Assembly (NCBI GenBank): GCA_028641055.1
Contig: CM054062.1
Location: 15,867,639 to 15,931,638, forward strand
From: Alopecurus myosuroides
Taxonomy: Eukaryota; Streptophyta; Magnoliopsida; Poales; Poaceae
Direction: 5' to 3'
Length of the DNA stretch: 64,000 nucleotides
The notes under the pieces were generated by a model. The model did no database searches and was not told the origin of the DNA. It was given only the letters and a program-made list of their open reading frames with translations. Position 1 is the first letter of the stretch. Every line of letters starts with the position of its first letter. Shown one piece after another: positions 44,219 to 54,599 of this stretch. Both the position numbers and the translations under genes were made by a program.

Positions 44219-44336
44219 TTAGTGGTCCTTTATGGGATGCTTGGTCTCACTTGTGTCAAAGACCGATGGAGGTTAATATAACACATGATGACGATTCTTT
44301 TGTTTGGAAATTAACCACTAATGAAGATTTTTTCCG

Positions 44337-45746
44337 GCCGTATTGGCTAGAATACCCGGAATCCAACTATCCAGGCGCCCTACATTGTTGCAACGATTGT
44401 GACGATTTTGTAGAGACGAGCGGTAAGACACAAATTCTCCACCGGAAGTGAAGGAGAAAGCTCCGTTCTTTGTGGAGGGAGGGGAGAAATAAATCTCTCG
44501 CTCTGCTTGGGCGGTGCAGGCCAAATCTGTGTGATGTAAGTCGAATGCCTTTATGGTCCACGCAGTCCCGGCTAACCGGAAATAGCTAGTGGGCCGGTCA
44601 GCGGCGTTCGGCCGCGTGCACAGGGGGAACCAGGTTTTGGGGTCTGCCATTGCCATGCCGCGGTACAGTGCGTGCGTACGGCGGCCGTATGGTATGGCAT
44701 GACACCTCCGGCCGGTAGGTCGTGGTCCTCATGGAGGAAGACGACCAAACCGCCGTGCGCGTGCTGTCCTATATCCAGTATACTGTATTCTGGAAAATGT
44801 GTATAGTATCATTGGAAATTTATCACGGCCTGCAGCCCTGCATGCAGGCTGCCCTTCTGCGTGGCATGCGGTTCCATGCATTGCAGCGCCGCATTCACTC
44901 CTCTCTCCGCAGTAGCGGCAGCGGCAGAGGTGCACTATGCTGCGCATCACTGCATGAAGTCCTTGGGCGTGGAGAGGCTAGGCGGTAGAGCTGCCGGTAC
45001 GACTAGAAGCTGTTGAATTCAGCATTGGTTCGATCGTAGCAGTAAATGTTTTGCCTCCACGGATGGTCGCTATCTTGTTCCAAGCCGATCAATGGGGATG
45101 GGGTTCGGAGCACGATCGTAAAGTCGTGTAGGAGTACGTACAAGCTGTACCGGAGAAGACAAGCAACTAAAACCTCTACCGAAACAACTGTGGTCTGTCC
45201 GTCTGTGGACCTCCAAGGTTCCGCCATGAATTCGAACATGTCGATCCTACCCTTTTGTATCCCACGAGCTGCTGCTGACGCGCGAACATTGGTCACGTAC
45301 ATTGCACTGTGGACATACGGCGCGTGCCATGCAGCTCCGGCCGGCAGCTTCGATCGGCCGGTCACCGGTGCGTACTGTAGGTACCGTTCCGTGTTCCCTC
45401 TCCACACCACGCATCGCTAGCATGGAGTAGCTAGTGACGTGAGCCGGGCCCGGACGGATCGAACCGAGTCGCGCGGCGCGGGCCTGGCGCGAGCGGCGGA
45501 CGTGGTGGCGTGCACGTACGGGAGGTGGCACCGGGGTATGGGGCGGCGCTAGGCTGATGAGCGCATGCTAGTCGAGGCGTCGAACAAAACCAGCCGCAAC
45601 TTGCGCCTTTGCCCTCACCGCGTGCTGCCCGGGTACCAGTTGAGATCGCATCGCAACAAGGTCAACGCGGTTGAGTGGCGGAATGGTCCTTCCGTTGGTC
45701 TGTGTTATCGTAGGCGCGACGAAAAAACCTAGCCGCGTGACCATCA
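44337..45746. other. Moderately G/C-rich, low-copy-looking DNA without a supported gene
   Basis: ORFs here (for example 45003-45410 minus, 45046-45420 plus, 44722-44988 plus) overlap in several frames, lack recognisable domains and have no promoter or splice structure I would defend. The region could be a decayed gene or unrecognised element. Confidence 0.4.
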
Positions 45747-45837
45747 GGTAGAGAAGCGATCTCAACCGGTTGGTCCTAGTTCATTGGTGACCTAATCAAC
45801 CAAATCATGCACAGTAGTATCATCATGGACTCGTTTA
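45747..45837. repeat. Paralogous block, copy B left part, with the empty site
   Basis: GAGAAGCGATCTCAACC to TTCATTGGTGACC matches 21723-21770. CCTAATCAA at 45792-45800 corresponds to the uninterrupted target of the Harbinger-like element in copy A. Confidence 0.65.
45823..45837. repeat. Target site duplication of LINE-B, left copy
   Basis: ATCATGGACTCGTTT, repeated exactly at 51795-51809. A 15-bp duplication is typical of LINE insertion. Confidence 0.92.
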
Positions 45838-46090
45838 GTAAACATGTTGGTATACAGAGAGTCCGCTAAGCTGAGAGGATATATAGTTGGACTCCAGTCC
45901 CCTAGGGTTTGCCTAGGGTTTTGAGTCCTCCAGCGGCCGTTTCGCCGTGAGTTCCTTCTCTTCACCGAGGGCTCCGGCCGTTGGTTTACAAACAACTCTC
46001 CGACGTCCTCTGTAAAGCAAATGTCGGTGACTAGGGCTGGTTGATCTCTGTCCAACGGAGGGAGAAGGTAATAGTTCTCAAGCGGGGGTG

Positions 46091-47570
46091 ATGGAAGAAC
46101 CAAGTGCTCTTCTTGGACGTCTACATCTAGAGGAAAACGAGCTTGATGATCTGATCTGGGAAGAAGCCGATAACCCCGGGGAGGGGTCGAAGTGGCTGGC
46201 CATAGCGCGCGTATTAACAGAGGAATCTTTCGGTCAAGGAGCTTTGATCGCGGACATGAGGGCAGCGTGGAACCCGACACAATAGGTTAAGTGGAGAAGA
46301 ATTAATCCAAATATTTTCACGATCCAATTCCAATGCTTAGCAGATTGGAACACGGCGATTCATCAAGGTCCGTGGGAATTTAGGGGCTTTGGTGCCCTCA
46401 TCATTGCTGAATATGATGGTTTCTCGAAACATGAATCAATTAAGCTGAACAAGTTAGAGACATGGAGCCAAATTCATAAGCTTCCTGATGCAGTTCTGAA
46501 GAACGAAGGCTTTGTCAAAAATATGGCCAAGCGAATTGGGGAAGTACAAGAGATGTAGATAACACTGTTGAGTGGCTACATCGGGGAATTTATTAGAGTT
46601 CATGTAAAGTTGGATGTTGATCAAAAACTCACAAGATTTGTAAGCTTCACACAAGCTTATTAGAGTTCATCTCTTGGGGAAGTACAAGAGATGTAGTAAC
46701 ACTGCCTAGTGGCTACATCGGGGAATTTATTAGAGTTTGTGTAAAGTTGGATGTTGATTTGTAAGCTTCACACAAGCAGGTAAAACAGGATTTTTCCAAG
46801 TGAAATACGAGAAGCTTCCAACGTTTTGCCGTGCTTGTGGAATGTTGGCCACTCGCATCACGAGTGCGGGACCGGCGAACATGCCAAGGAAAGTCTTGAA
46901 TGGGGTCCTTTTATTTTAGCACCTAGAAGGGGCAGAGGAGGTGTTCGTGGACATGGGCAACATGATGTGAGCATAGGAAGTGGTTTCAGTCAAACCAATC
47001 CCTCTTCAGGCAAAGGAAGGGGAGGTTTTGGAAGAGGCTCTAGCGAGAACTCGGGAGAGGATAAAGGAAATCATTTCATGTCTAATAGTTGGAGGTGGAA
47101 AAGTAATCTAAATACTACAAAAACAAGTAATACTAAATCTGAGCAACAGCTACTGGAGTATCCACAAGGAAAGCCACGGGATATGGATATGATGAGAGCC
47201 GAGTGGGTGCAAAAAAAGACTGGCTTTTGATAAACCCCTCAAAGCGGCTGGTAGTTTAGATGTTGTGGTTTCAAAGAAAAGGGACGGAGTGTCACAGGGT
47301 TTAATGCAGTCTGTTTCAAAAGATCTTAATACCCAAAGTACAGATGATACACCACAAAAGAGTCAAAATAAGAAGAAACTGGAATCCATTAAGGGTATTG
47401 CGGTTGATAATAAAGGAGGTACCTTGTTGGATTCAGCGAATACCGAGGAAGAAGGAACAGAGAAGGAGCAGGAGGGGAATAATGAGTATAGCAATTTGGT
47501 TACAAAGGATGGAGGAAACATTACTGAGATATCGGCAACCTTTGATGAGGAGGTTGACCGGATGCAATGA
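46091..47570 (+). pseudogene. LINE-B ORF1 (DUF4283 plus zinc knuckle), broken
   Basis: Begins MEEPSALLGRLHLEENELDD. An in-frame stop after AAWNPTQ (46283-46285) is followed in the same frame by VKWRRINPNIFTIQFQCLAD and LETWSQIHKLPDAVL, the DUF4283-type RNA-binding region. A 138-bp tandem duplication (46541-46678, then 46679 to about 46782) disrupts the middle. The CCHC knuckle (PTFCRACGM, then GHSHHECGTGEH) is split by a frameshift near 46845. An RGG-like Gly/Arg stretch follows (RRGRGGVRGHG). The tail (47265-47570) is acidic and overlaps the start of ORF2. The product would have bound LINE RNA. Confidence 0.8.
46541..46782. repeat. Tandem duplication inside LINE-B ORF1
   Basis: GAAGTACAAGAGATGTAG and the following sequence (GTGGCTACATCGGGGAATTT...) occur at 46541 and again at 46679, period 138 bp. 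The second copy is shorter. Confidence 0.8.
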
Positions 47571-50500
47571 AAATATTGAGTTATAATTGTCGTGGTCTCA
47601 AAAAGGCCACGGTGGTCCGGGGTTTGCTAGCTCTTATTAAACGGCATGACCAGGATATTGTATTTCTGATGGATACTCGCCTGGAGGAGTGGCCAGCGAA
47701 AATTTTGAGACATAGATTAATGATGGACTTTAAGGAGGTGGTCACGAGTGATGGGCGTAGTGGAGGGCTTTTGCTTCTGTGGAGAAAGGAAGTCACCATC
47801 TCTGTCAGATACAAAATGAGTAACTACATTGATGCTTTTGTGGGAGATAATCAAGACTCGGTTTGGTGTTTCACAGGGTTGTATGGAGAGCCACAGTGGC
47901 AGGACAAACACAAAACATGGAAGAGGTTCAGAGAATTGCATGGAGCTGTAAGTTTGCCGTGGCTGGTAATGGGAGATATGAATGAAATCCTTTATCAATT
48001 TGAGAAATACGGAGGGAACCCTATACCTGATCAGTGTATGCAAGATTTTAGCGAGGATTTGGATGATTATCAACTTCATGATTGCGGTTATATTGGGAAT
48101 AAATTTACTTGGGATCAGGGGGATCCGAGAAAGATTGGACAGAGCTGTAGCTAACAATGCATGGAAGAATAAGTTTGGAGATGCTATTCTAAAGCATTTA
48201 GACTACTGTAGGTCTGATCATCGGCCTCTGCTAATGGTTCTAGAAACGGAAGTAGAACAGGAGCCGACGGGGCGTCTCTGCTATGATTTGACGCAAAGTG
48301 GCTTAAGGAACCACAGTTTAACCAGGTGCTAGCGCAAGCCTGGGAACGTTCAGCAAGTCAAACAACAACATGAGGCTTGGCGGGGAAATTAGCAAAGGTA
48401 CATGAACAGCTACATAAATGGGACAAAACAGTGCTTCGAAGTACAACTAGTAAAATTCGAAATACAAAGAGAAATCTTGAAAAAAACAGCTATGGGGCCT
48501 TTGTCAGAAGAAAATATCCGTAAACACCAAGAGATCCATAAGGAAGTTGAATTCTTCTGGAACAAGAGGAAATCATGTGGGCTCAGCGAAGCCGCTTGAA
48601 CTGGTTGCAATTCGGTGACAGAAATACTAGCTATTTTCATAATTTTGCTAGTGCAAGGAGAAAAAGGAATTTGATTACGAAGTTGAAAGATGAAAGTGGC
48701 ACCTGGTTGGAAGGTAATTCCTACCTAAATCTGATGATTTCTCAGTATTTTGCAGGTCTCTTCAAAACAGATTTCGATGAACCAGATCCTACAATTTTGG
48801 AAAAGGTGATTCCCAAGGTAACCGTGGCTATGAATGAGACCTTGCTTAAACCTTTCACTGCAGAAGAGGCCAAGAAAGCTATGTTTTCCATTGGTGACAT
48901 GAAGCTCATGGTACCGATGGTTTGCATGCTATTTTCTTGAAAAAATGTTGGGATTTCATAAACGGATTTAACTTCTGAGGTTCTGGAGGCAATAAACAAC
49001 CGTGTGATTCCCACGGGTTGGAATGACATAGCTATAGTTTTGATACCGAAGGTGGATAATCCAGAGCTTATCACACAATATAGACCGATCATTCTTTGCA
49101 ACGTCCTTTACAAAGTTATTTCAAAAATGATTACGTTTCGTCTAAAGCATGTTCTGGATGATATTATAGCCCCAGTACAAAAGTGTTTTTTTCCTAGGCC
49201 GCCTGATCACGCATATCCTCTTAGCGTATGAAAGTATGCACACTATAAAAAATAAGAAGAAGGGAAATAGGGCTATTGTGTGGTGAAATTGGATATGCAT
49301 GAAGCTTATGATCGTGTTGAATGGGGCTTTTTGAAAAGCATGTTGCTCCGTTTGGGCTTTTGTCCATCCTTCGTAGACTTGTTGATGGCTTGTGTTTGGT
49401 CGGTTAATTATAGAATTAGATTTAATAATCAAGAGACCGAGATTTTTATTCCTAGCAGGGGACTAAGGCAAGGTGATCCCTTGTCGCCGTATTTGTTTCT
49501 AATTTGTGCAGAGGGACTTTCAAGTCTTCTGGCTCATAAAGAGGAGGTTCCTAGCATTGAAGGAGTTAGGGTTTGCATAAATACGCCATCAGTATCTCAT
49601 TTACTTGTTGCTGATGATTCCATAATCTTTATGAAGGCAGATATGACTAATGCAACCTCATTGAGACAGATACTTGATCAATATTGTGAAAGTTCGGGAC
49701 AAATGGCCAGTGCTGCAAAGTGTAGCATCTTTTTTAGCCCGAATGTTAATGTGGAGGTGAGGGCTCAAGTCTGCACAGAATTAAATATAATGACTGAAGC
49801 CCTGTCTGACAAATATCTGGGTCTTCCTTCTATGGTTGGGCTGGATAGGAGTGATAGTTTCATTCATCTTTTGGAGAGGGTTATTAAAAGGCTATCAAGC
49901 TGGAATGAGAAAATCCTATCTCTGGGAGGTAAAGAGATTCTTATGAAAGCTGTAATTCAGTCTATTCCTGTTTTTGCCATGTCTGTTTTCTAGCTTCCGA
50001 AAAAACTTTGCAAGGATATGACTGATGCTCTCTCAAGTTTCTGGTGAGGAGACACTGATGATCGAAAACGGATTCATTGGATGGCATGGTGGCGCATGTG
50101 TATCCCTAAGAGAGACGGTGGAATGGGGTTCCGTGACTTGCATACTTTCAACTTAGCAATGCTTGCAAAGCAAACTTGGAGACTACTTAGCCAACCAGAT
50201 ACATTGTGTGCAAAAGTTCTACGGGCAAAGCATTATCCTCATGGGGATATACTAAAAGCGGGACCAAAAAAAGGCTCATCTTATTCTTGGCAAAGCATTG
50301 TTGCGGGTTTAGCAACTTTTAAAAAGGGGCATATTTGGAGGGTTGAATCGGGTAGTAAAATTAACATTTGGGAAGACCACTGGATACCCTGGAAGCCCAT
50401 CTAGAATGAAATTGACACCTCGTGACAGAATTCTTCTGAAAAATGTTGATGAGTTAATCAATGCGGGGACGCACACATGGGATGAGGTACTTCTCAAATC

Positions 50501-51630
50501 TTTATTCAATTCGATTGATGTGATAAGAGTTCTGAGAATTCCATTATCTGAGACAATGGCTAAGGACTTTGTGGCTTGGAACTTAACAAGAATTTATTCA
50601 TTTAGTGTCAAGTAGGCTTATCATGCCCAATGAAACGCTTCTTTTGGACACAATTTTTTTAGGAGTGATGGACAAGGTACTGCTGACAGAAACCCGGTCT
50701 AGGATATTGTTTGGAAACTCCAGATCCCGACAAAGGTTAAAATATTCATTTGGAGAGCACTTCACAGTATTATACCAGGTTTCGCAATTTTGGCTAATAG
50801 ACACATTAAAACCTTTGCTCAATTCCTGATCTACGAAAAAGGTCCCGAAGTTATCTAACACTTAATGTTTACATGTAAACGAGAACGTCAAGTGTGGAAG
50901 TCCATTGGTCTTATGGAGGCAATTGACTCAGTGATTCAGCATGATAGGTCTGGATCGGTGGTATTGGAGGAGATTTTGAGGAATCAAAACCCTCACACTC
51001 CTGCACTCGGCCAAGTTGGTTTTAAAGAAGCAATTGCAGTAAGATCATGGTACATATGGTGGCAAAGGAGAGAAAGGGTTCATGGTGGATTTGTAAAAGA
51101 ACCAGCCCGATTAGCTTTCGCTATCTTAGCCCTCACATCAAATTATCAACAAGCGAAACCAAATGCAACTCCAAGGATTTCCTCATGGGTAAAACCATTA
51201 CCTCATACTTTTAAGTTAAATATTGATGCTAGTTTTTTTTTCTTAATGGTTCAGGAGGTATTGGAGTTGTCTTGAGAGATGAGAAGGGCGATGCTCTTGC
51301 TTGGGGTTGTTGGACAACTGAGAACGCTCTTGATGCAACCACGACAGAAGCTTTGGCATACAAAAAGGACTCAAGTTTATTGAACAAGTTGGGTGCTCTC
51401 CTGTTATTATTGAGACAGACTCATTGGACATTTGCAAAGCTTTTAATGGAACTATTGAAATTTGGAGCCCTTATTCTGCAATTTTGGCGGATTGTTTCCT
51501 CAGAGCTTCCCGGATTGGTTCTATAACGGTTCAACACTGTAGTAGGGAGGCTAATCCTGTGGCGGATAAGTTAGCTCGTTATGCTTATGATACTAACTTT
51601 ATTCTCTTTTGGGATTGCGATCCCCCATAG
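47567..51630 (+). pseudogene. LINE-B ORF2: endonuclease, reverse transcriptase, RNase H-like, broken
   Basis: The endonuclease part (47567-48260) shows MKILSYNCRGL, LMDTRLEEWP and LVMGDMNEIL. A frameshift near 48130 is followed by SDHRPLLM in another frame. RT pieces follow: PKVDNPELITQYRPI (near 49050), VKLDMHEAYDRVEW (near 49282), LRQGDPLSPYLFLICAEGL (near 49470). The catalytic motif reads LLVADDSIIF (near 49605), where F/YADD is usual. The post-RT zinc-binding and RNase H-like parts (about 50600-51630) are in mixed frames, including LNIDASFF and SREANPVADKLARYA. ORF2 would nick the target and copy the RNA. At least five frame breaks make it inactive. Confidence 0.85.
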
Positions 51631-51794
51631 TTTTATTAGATTAGATGTTTTGAAAGATGTAACTGTATTCTGAACTCGGAGCAGCAAGTTTCTTACGCAC
51701 TCTTTTCCTGACCAGGGTACCTAAGGGGAGTGGCAGGTTTTTAATGAGGCGGCTTGCTTGCTAGTTATATTGATTTACGATTTCAAAAAAAAAA

Positions 51795-51809
51795 ATCATG
51801 GACTCGTTT
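51795..51809. repeat. Target site duplication of LINE-B, right copy
   Basis: ATCATGGACTCGTTT directly after the A tail, identical to 45823-45837. Confidence 0.92.
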
Positions 51810-51820
51810 CAAAAAATTTA

Positions 51821-51876
51821 TCATGTACAACATTTGGGTGATTAACGCGTTTATGTGTCGGTAGAGGCTACGGGTG
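51821..51876. repeat. Paralogous block, copy B right part
   Basis: The run from TCATGTACAACATTTGGG to GCTACGGGTGTTT matches 23430-23484. With LINE-B removed it is only tens of bases from the left part at 45747. Confidence 0.7.
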
Positions 51877-51938
51877 TTTGGTTTGAGCGAAGTCAACACC
51901 AAAAGTTTGGCTAGCCAATATTTTGGTCCATGATTTTA

Positions 51939-52317
51939 GAGCATCTCCAACCATGATCCTTAAACCAGCTTTTTTCGTCCAAATAGACCAGTCACTATGG
52001 GAGCAAAAAAGCTACCCAGCCATAGTCCCTAAGCTAGTTTTATTTGACTGGGTTGTCCGAGAATCTCTAAATTCACCCCATGTATAGAGTTTGGGTAGAG
52101 TTTGTGTGTCCTGCCTGGATGAAAAATCTTTTCAAAAAAAGTCTTTCATTTGTCCTCATTTATTTTTCTCTCTTCTTTTTATCAAACACATGCAATTGAC
52201 CCCATAATTGGGAATGATTTTACGATACATGGCTGAAGGCGACCACTTTTGGGGTTATCGGACCATGTTCGCGGACACTTAGTGGACCGAATTTGGGGTA
52301 GCCGGTTCGAGATGCTC
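51939..52317. mobile_element. Harbinger/Tourist-like element remnant
   Basis: GAGCATCTCCAACC at the left pairs with GGTTCGAGATGCTC at the right (13 of 14). TTA precedes the left end, but GGT follows the right, so the target duplication is not intact. No coding sequence. Confidence 0.55.
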
Positions 52318-53154
52318 GGTATAGCCATTTTTGGCCCCTAAACTATCCGTGAAAATGTCCTGACGTGTCTGGGCAACCGCCAAACATGTGATTCTCTAGC
52401 CGTTGTCCTCAAACGGAGCACGAAGCCCACACAAAACCATGCCACGCCGATCCAACGACTATCATCAAATATGAATACACAAAGATATAAACACGGATCA
52501 CAAAGATATATAACACTTGTAACAAAAGTAGTTTATATGGACATAATCTATTATATTCTATAATAAAATCAACATACGAGGGTTACAAATAGAGACACCA
52601 CACTGAGCCACATCATCAAACCGTTGATTTAAAATCAGTGGATATGATTTAATTAAATATTTTTAATTGCGTAACTCTGTAGTTCAATTGGACATGTTAA
52701 TTATTTTTCCATTGTTCAATAATCATTTGACTGTGTAAATCAGTTTGACACGACCATCTATGATGTAGACATATCTAACAGTCAAGCGGATTCCTCAAAA
52801 GCTTACGACTTGAAAATATCCCTCTGTGAATATGTTGTACCCACTTCGTCACAATTAGAACTTGGATCACTTCATAGTGCCAATAAATGTAAGGAAAGTG
52901 TCCTTCAAAGTTTTAGAGTCAGTTTTTAAAGTGTCCAAATTATTGTGACTCTAAGACCTATAGGGACACTTTTTGAAAATGCCCCAAAAGATTATTACCT
53001 TAAAAAGCTTTTATGTCACATGGTCAAAATGTCCCAAAAGTTTTAGAAACACTTTGGCAAAGTTCCCCTAAAAATATTGGAGTCACTAGACCAAAGAGTC
53101 CCAAAAGTTTTGAAGGCATTTGGATAAAGTGCAGCTAAAAGTTTTAGAGGCACT
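52318..53154. other. A/T-rich intergenic DNA with short repeated words
   Basis: No gene. Around 52880-53150 phrases like AAAGTTTTAGA(G/A) and GTGTCC/AGTCCC recur at irregular spacing, suggesting a degenerate short-period repeat. Confidence 0.4.
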
Positions 53155-54060
53155 ATATATAACTCGTGGCGAGTCGCTACACCGACTCGCTCAGAGGGAG
53201 CGCCTGCTTGGGCCGGCCCGTCATCATTTCGTTTTTTTCCTTCTTTCTTGCTCATCATCTTTCTCTGTTTCTTTTTTCGGTGTCCTTTCTTATTTTCGGT
53301 TTTAGTGTTTATTTTTCGCTTTTCTGTTTTTGTCTTCCCATATTTTCTTTTCTCTATTTTAGGGGTAATACGTGGATACATATTTGTTTTTAATTTTTTT
53401 CTCTGTTTTCTTTTTCTCAATAAAGTATATTTTTGTGAAACAACATGTATTTGGATTCGTAATATTTTTTGATCTACGGAGATTCAGTTTTCTTCTTTTT
53501 CACCTTTTATGATTTTTATCCAGATTCGAAAATTGTAAAGATTTGGAAAAATCATATTATGAAAATATGTTCAAATTAAAAAAAATCATATTTAAAAAAT
53601 AAATTTTGAACAACGTGACTAATTTATTTAAATGTGTAATTTTTGAACTCCTTGAACTTTTTTGAACACTGTGAACAATATTTTTAAACACGTGGATTTT
53701 TAAGTATGGAACATTTTTGTATTTGTGAATAATTTTTTAAAACAAGTGGATTTTTTAACTCCGTAAACATTTTTTGAACATTGTGAAACATTTTTTATTA
53801 GAAAAAGTTTCAAATATGAACAAATTTTTTGTTTGAGCAATTTTCAGAAAAAGCATTTAAAAGCCCTGAATAACAAAAAAGAAAACAGAAAAAAAGAAAG
53901 AAAACGGAAAAGCAAAAGAGAAAAAAAAAGACCAAAACAAAGGAAACGCGAAAAAATGGGCCGGCCCAGTCCGTGCGCGGGGGGTGTGCGGCACGACCTA
54001 GAAGTGCCGCAAAGAGCGGAATATAGGACTTCGCGCTTGGGCGAGAGGCGGTAGTTCTTG
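53155..54060. mobile_element. Fold-back, possibly Mutator-type, non-autonomous element
   Basis: Left-side GGGCCGGCCCG followed by a T/C-rich arm (53210-53410) is mirrored at the right by an A/G-rich arm (53870-53950) followed by GGGCCGGCCCA. The centre is A/T-rich with TTTTTGAACA repeats. Outer ends (near GGAGCGCCTGCTTGGG and CGCGCTTGGGCGAGAGGCG) pair only roughly, and no clear target duplication was found. The ORFs at 53043-53420 are shadows of the T-rich arm. Confidence 0.45.
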
Positions 54061-54249
54061 CTTCAAGCGATGAATAGAGCGACCAATTAAAGCCAGCCCA
54101 TGATATCAGCCCATTCGTGCTCGCATGGGTCTTTCGGCCAGGCCCGATCCGCCGCGACATTCTCCCGGGCCGAATGCGCGAGCCCGCAAGTCCGCTCCAT
54201 TTCCAAGTTGGACTTTTTCTACGCACGGTACTTGTACGCTCAGCAAGGA

Positions 54250-54391
54250 GCAGCAACGCCAGTCCAAACTCCGAAGACTCCAAAGCTATCCCGAGTCTCT
54301 CTCTTCTATCTCTCCATCCTCCCTCCCTCTCCCCCTCCGCCGCCGCCGCAGCACGCGGTAGATCGGATTCAGCCAAGCGCCTCCTCTCCCG
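54250..54391 (+). other. Probable 5' UTR exon of the MYB gene
   Basis: A C/T-rich leader (CTCTCTCTTCTATCTCTCC...) ends CTCTCCCG before the donor GTGAGC at 54392. The acceptor TTTGCTACGCAG ends at 54551. A non-coding first exon with a short leader intron is common in GAMYB-type genes. The start is approximate and no good TATA box is visible. Confidence 0.55.
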
Positions 54392-54599
54392 GTGAGCACA
54401 GCACCCGAGATCCACCTGCCACCACCTAGACGAGATTCGATCGGGTTGAATTGGGCTGGGTTGGGGGAGTGTACTCTGCTGCAGATTGGATTCGTTTAGC
54501 GTCTGGATTACTGATGCATTTCCTCGCTTCTGCTCTTGATTTGCTACGCAGGTGGGGCGGAGGCGTCCTGCGGCCTCGCGGGTCGGAACGAGGTCGAAG

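Larger units (their letters stand above)
26936..44336 (+). pseudogene. LINE-A: decayed plant L1-type LINE split by four insertions
   Basis: LINE segments lie at 26936-27667, 36012-37065, 38229-41916, 43502-43625 and 44222-44336. The order is a Gly-rich ORF1 start, a double zinc knuckle (KCFGCG...H, then CDICEGPEHV), a DUF4283-like region (36265-36525), an ORF1 tail (38660-39000), then ORF2 with endonuclease (39150-39700), RT (40400-41180, QYADD near 41140) and post-RT region. Removing the Gypsy element plus one 5-bp duplication restores the second knuckle (CTATGTGACATATGTGAGG). Removing the solo LTR joins WLGG to TTLKAQY, and removing the MITE joins GNLS to GPLWDAW. Many frameshifts and stops remain. 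The 3' end is truncated or unrecognised after about 44336 and I found no target duplication. The left edge is approximate. Confidence 0.8.
45838..51794 (+). mobile_element. LINE-B: nearly full-length plant L1-type LINE, inactive
   Basis: 5,957 bp bounded by the exact 15-bp duplication ATCATGGACTCGTTT and ending in an A tail (51786-51794). A 5' UTR of about 250 bases, ORF1 and ORF2 are recognisable, all with stops or frameshifts. The 3' end matches LINE-C (20392-21722). The perfect duplication suggests that insertion is younger than that of LINE-A. Confidence 0.9.

Noticed and set aside
44318..45531. Set of ORFs that might be a gene (for example 45003-45410)
   Set aside because: No recognisable domain, no consistent frame and no credible promoter or intron. 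Left as unassigned DNA.
53043..53472. Lys-rich and Phe-rich ORFs
   Set aside because: They are translations of a T/C-rich arm of a fold-back element.
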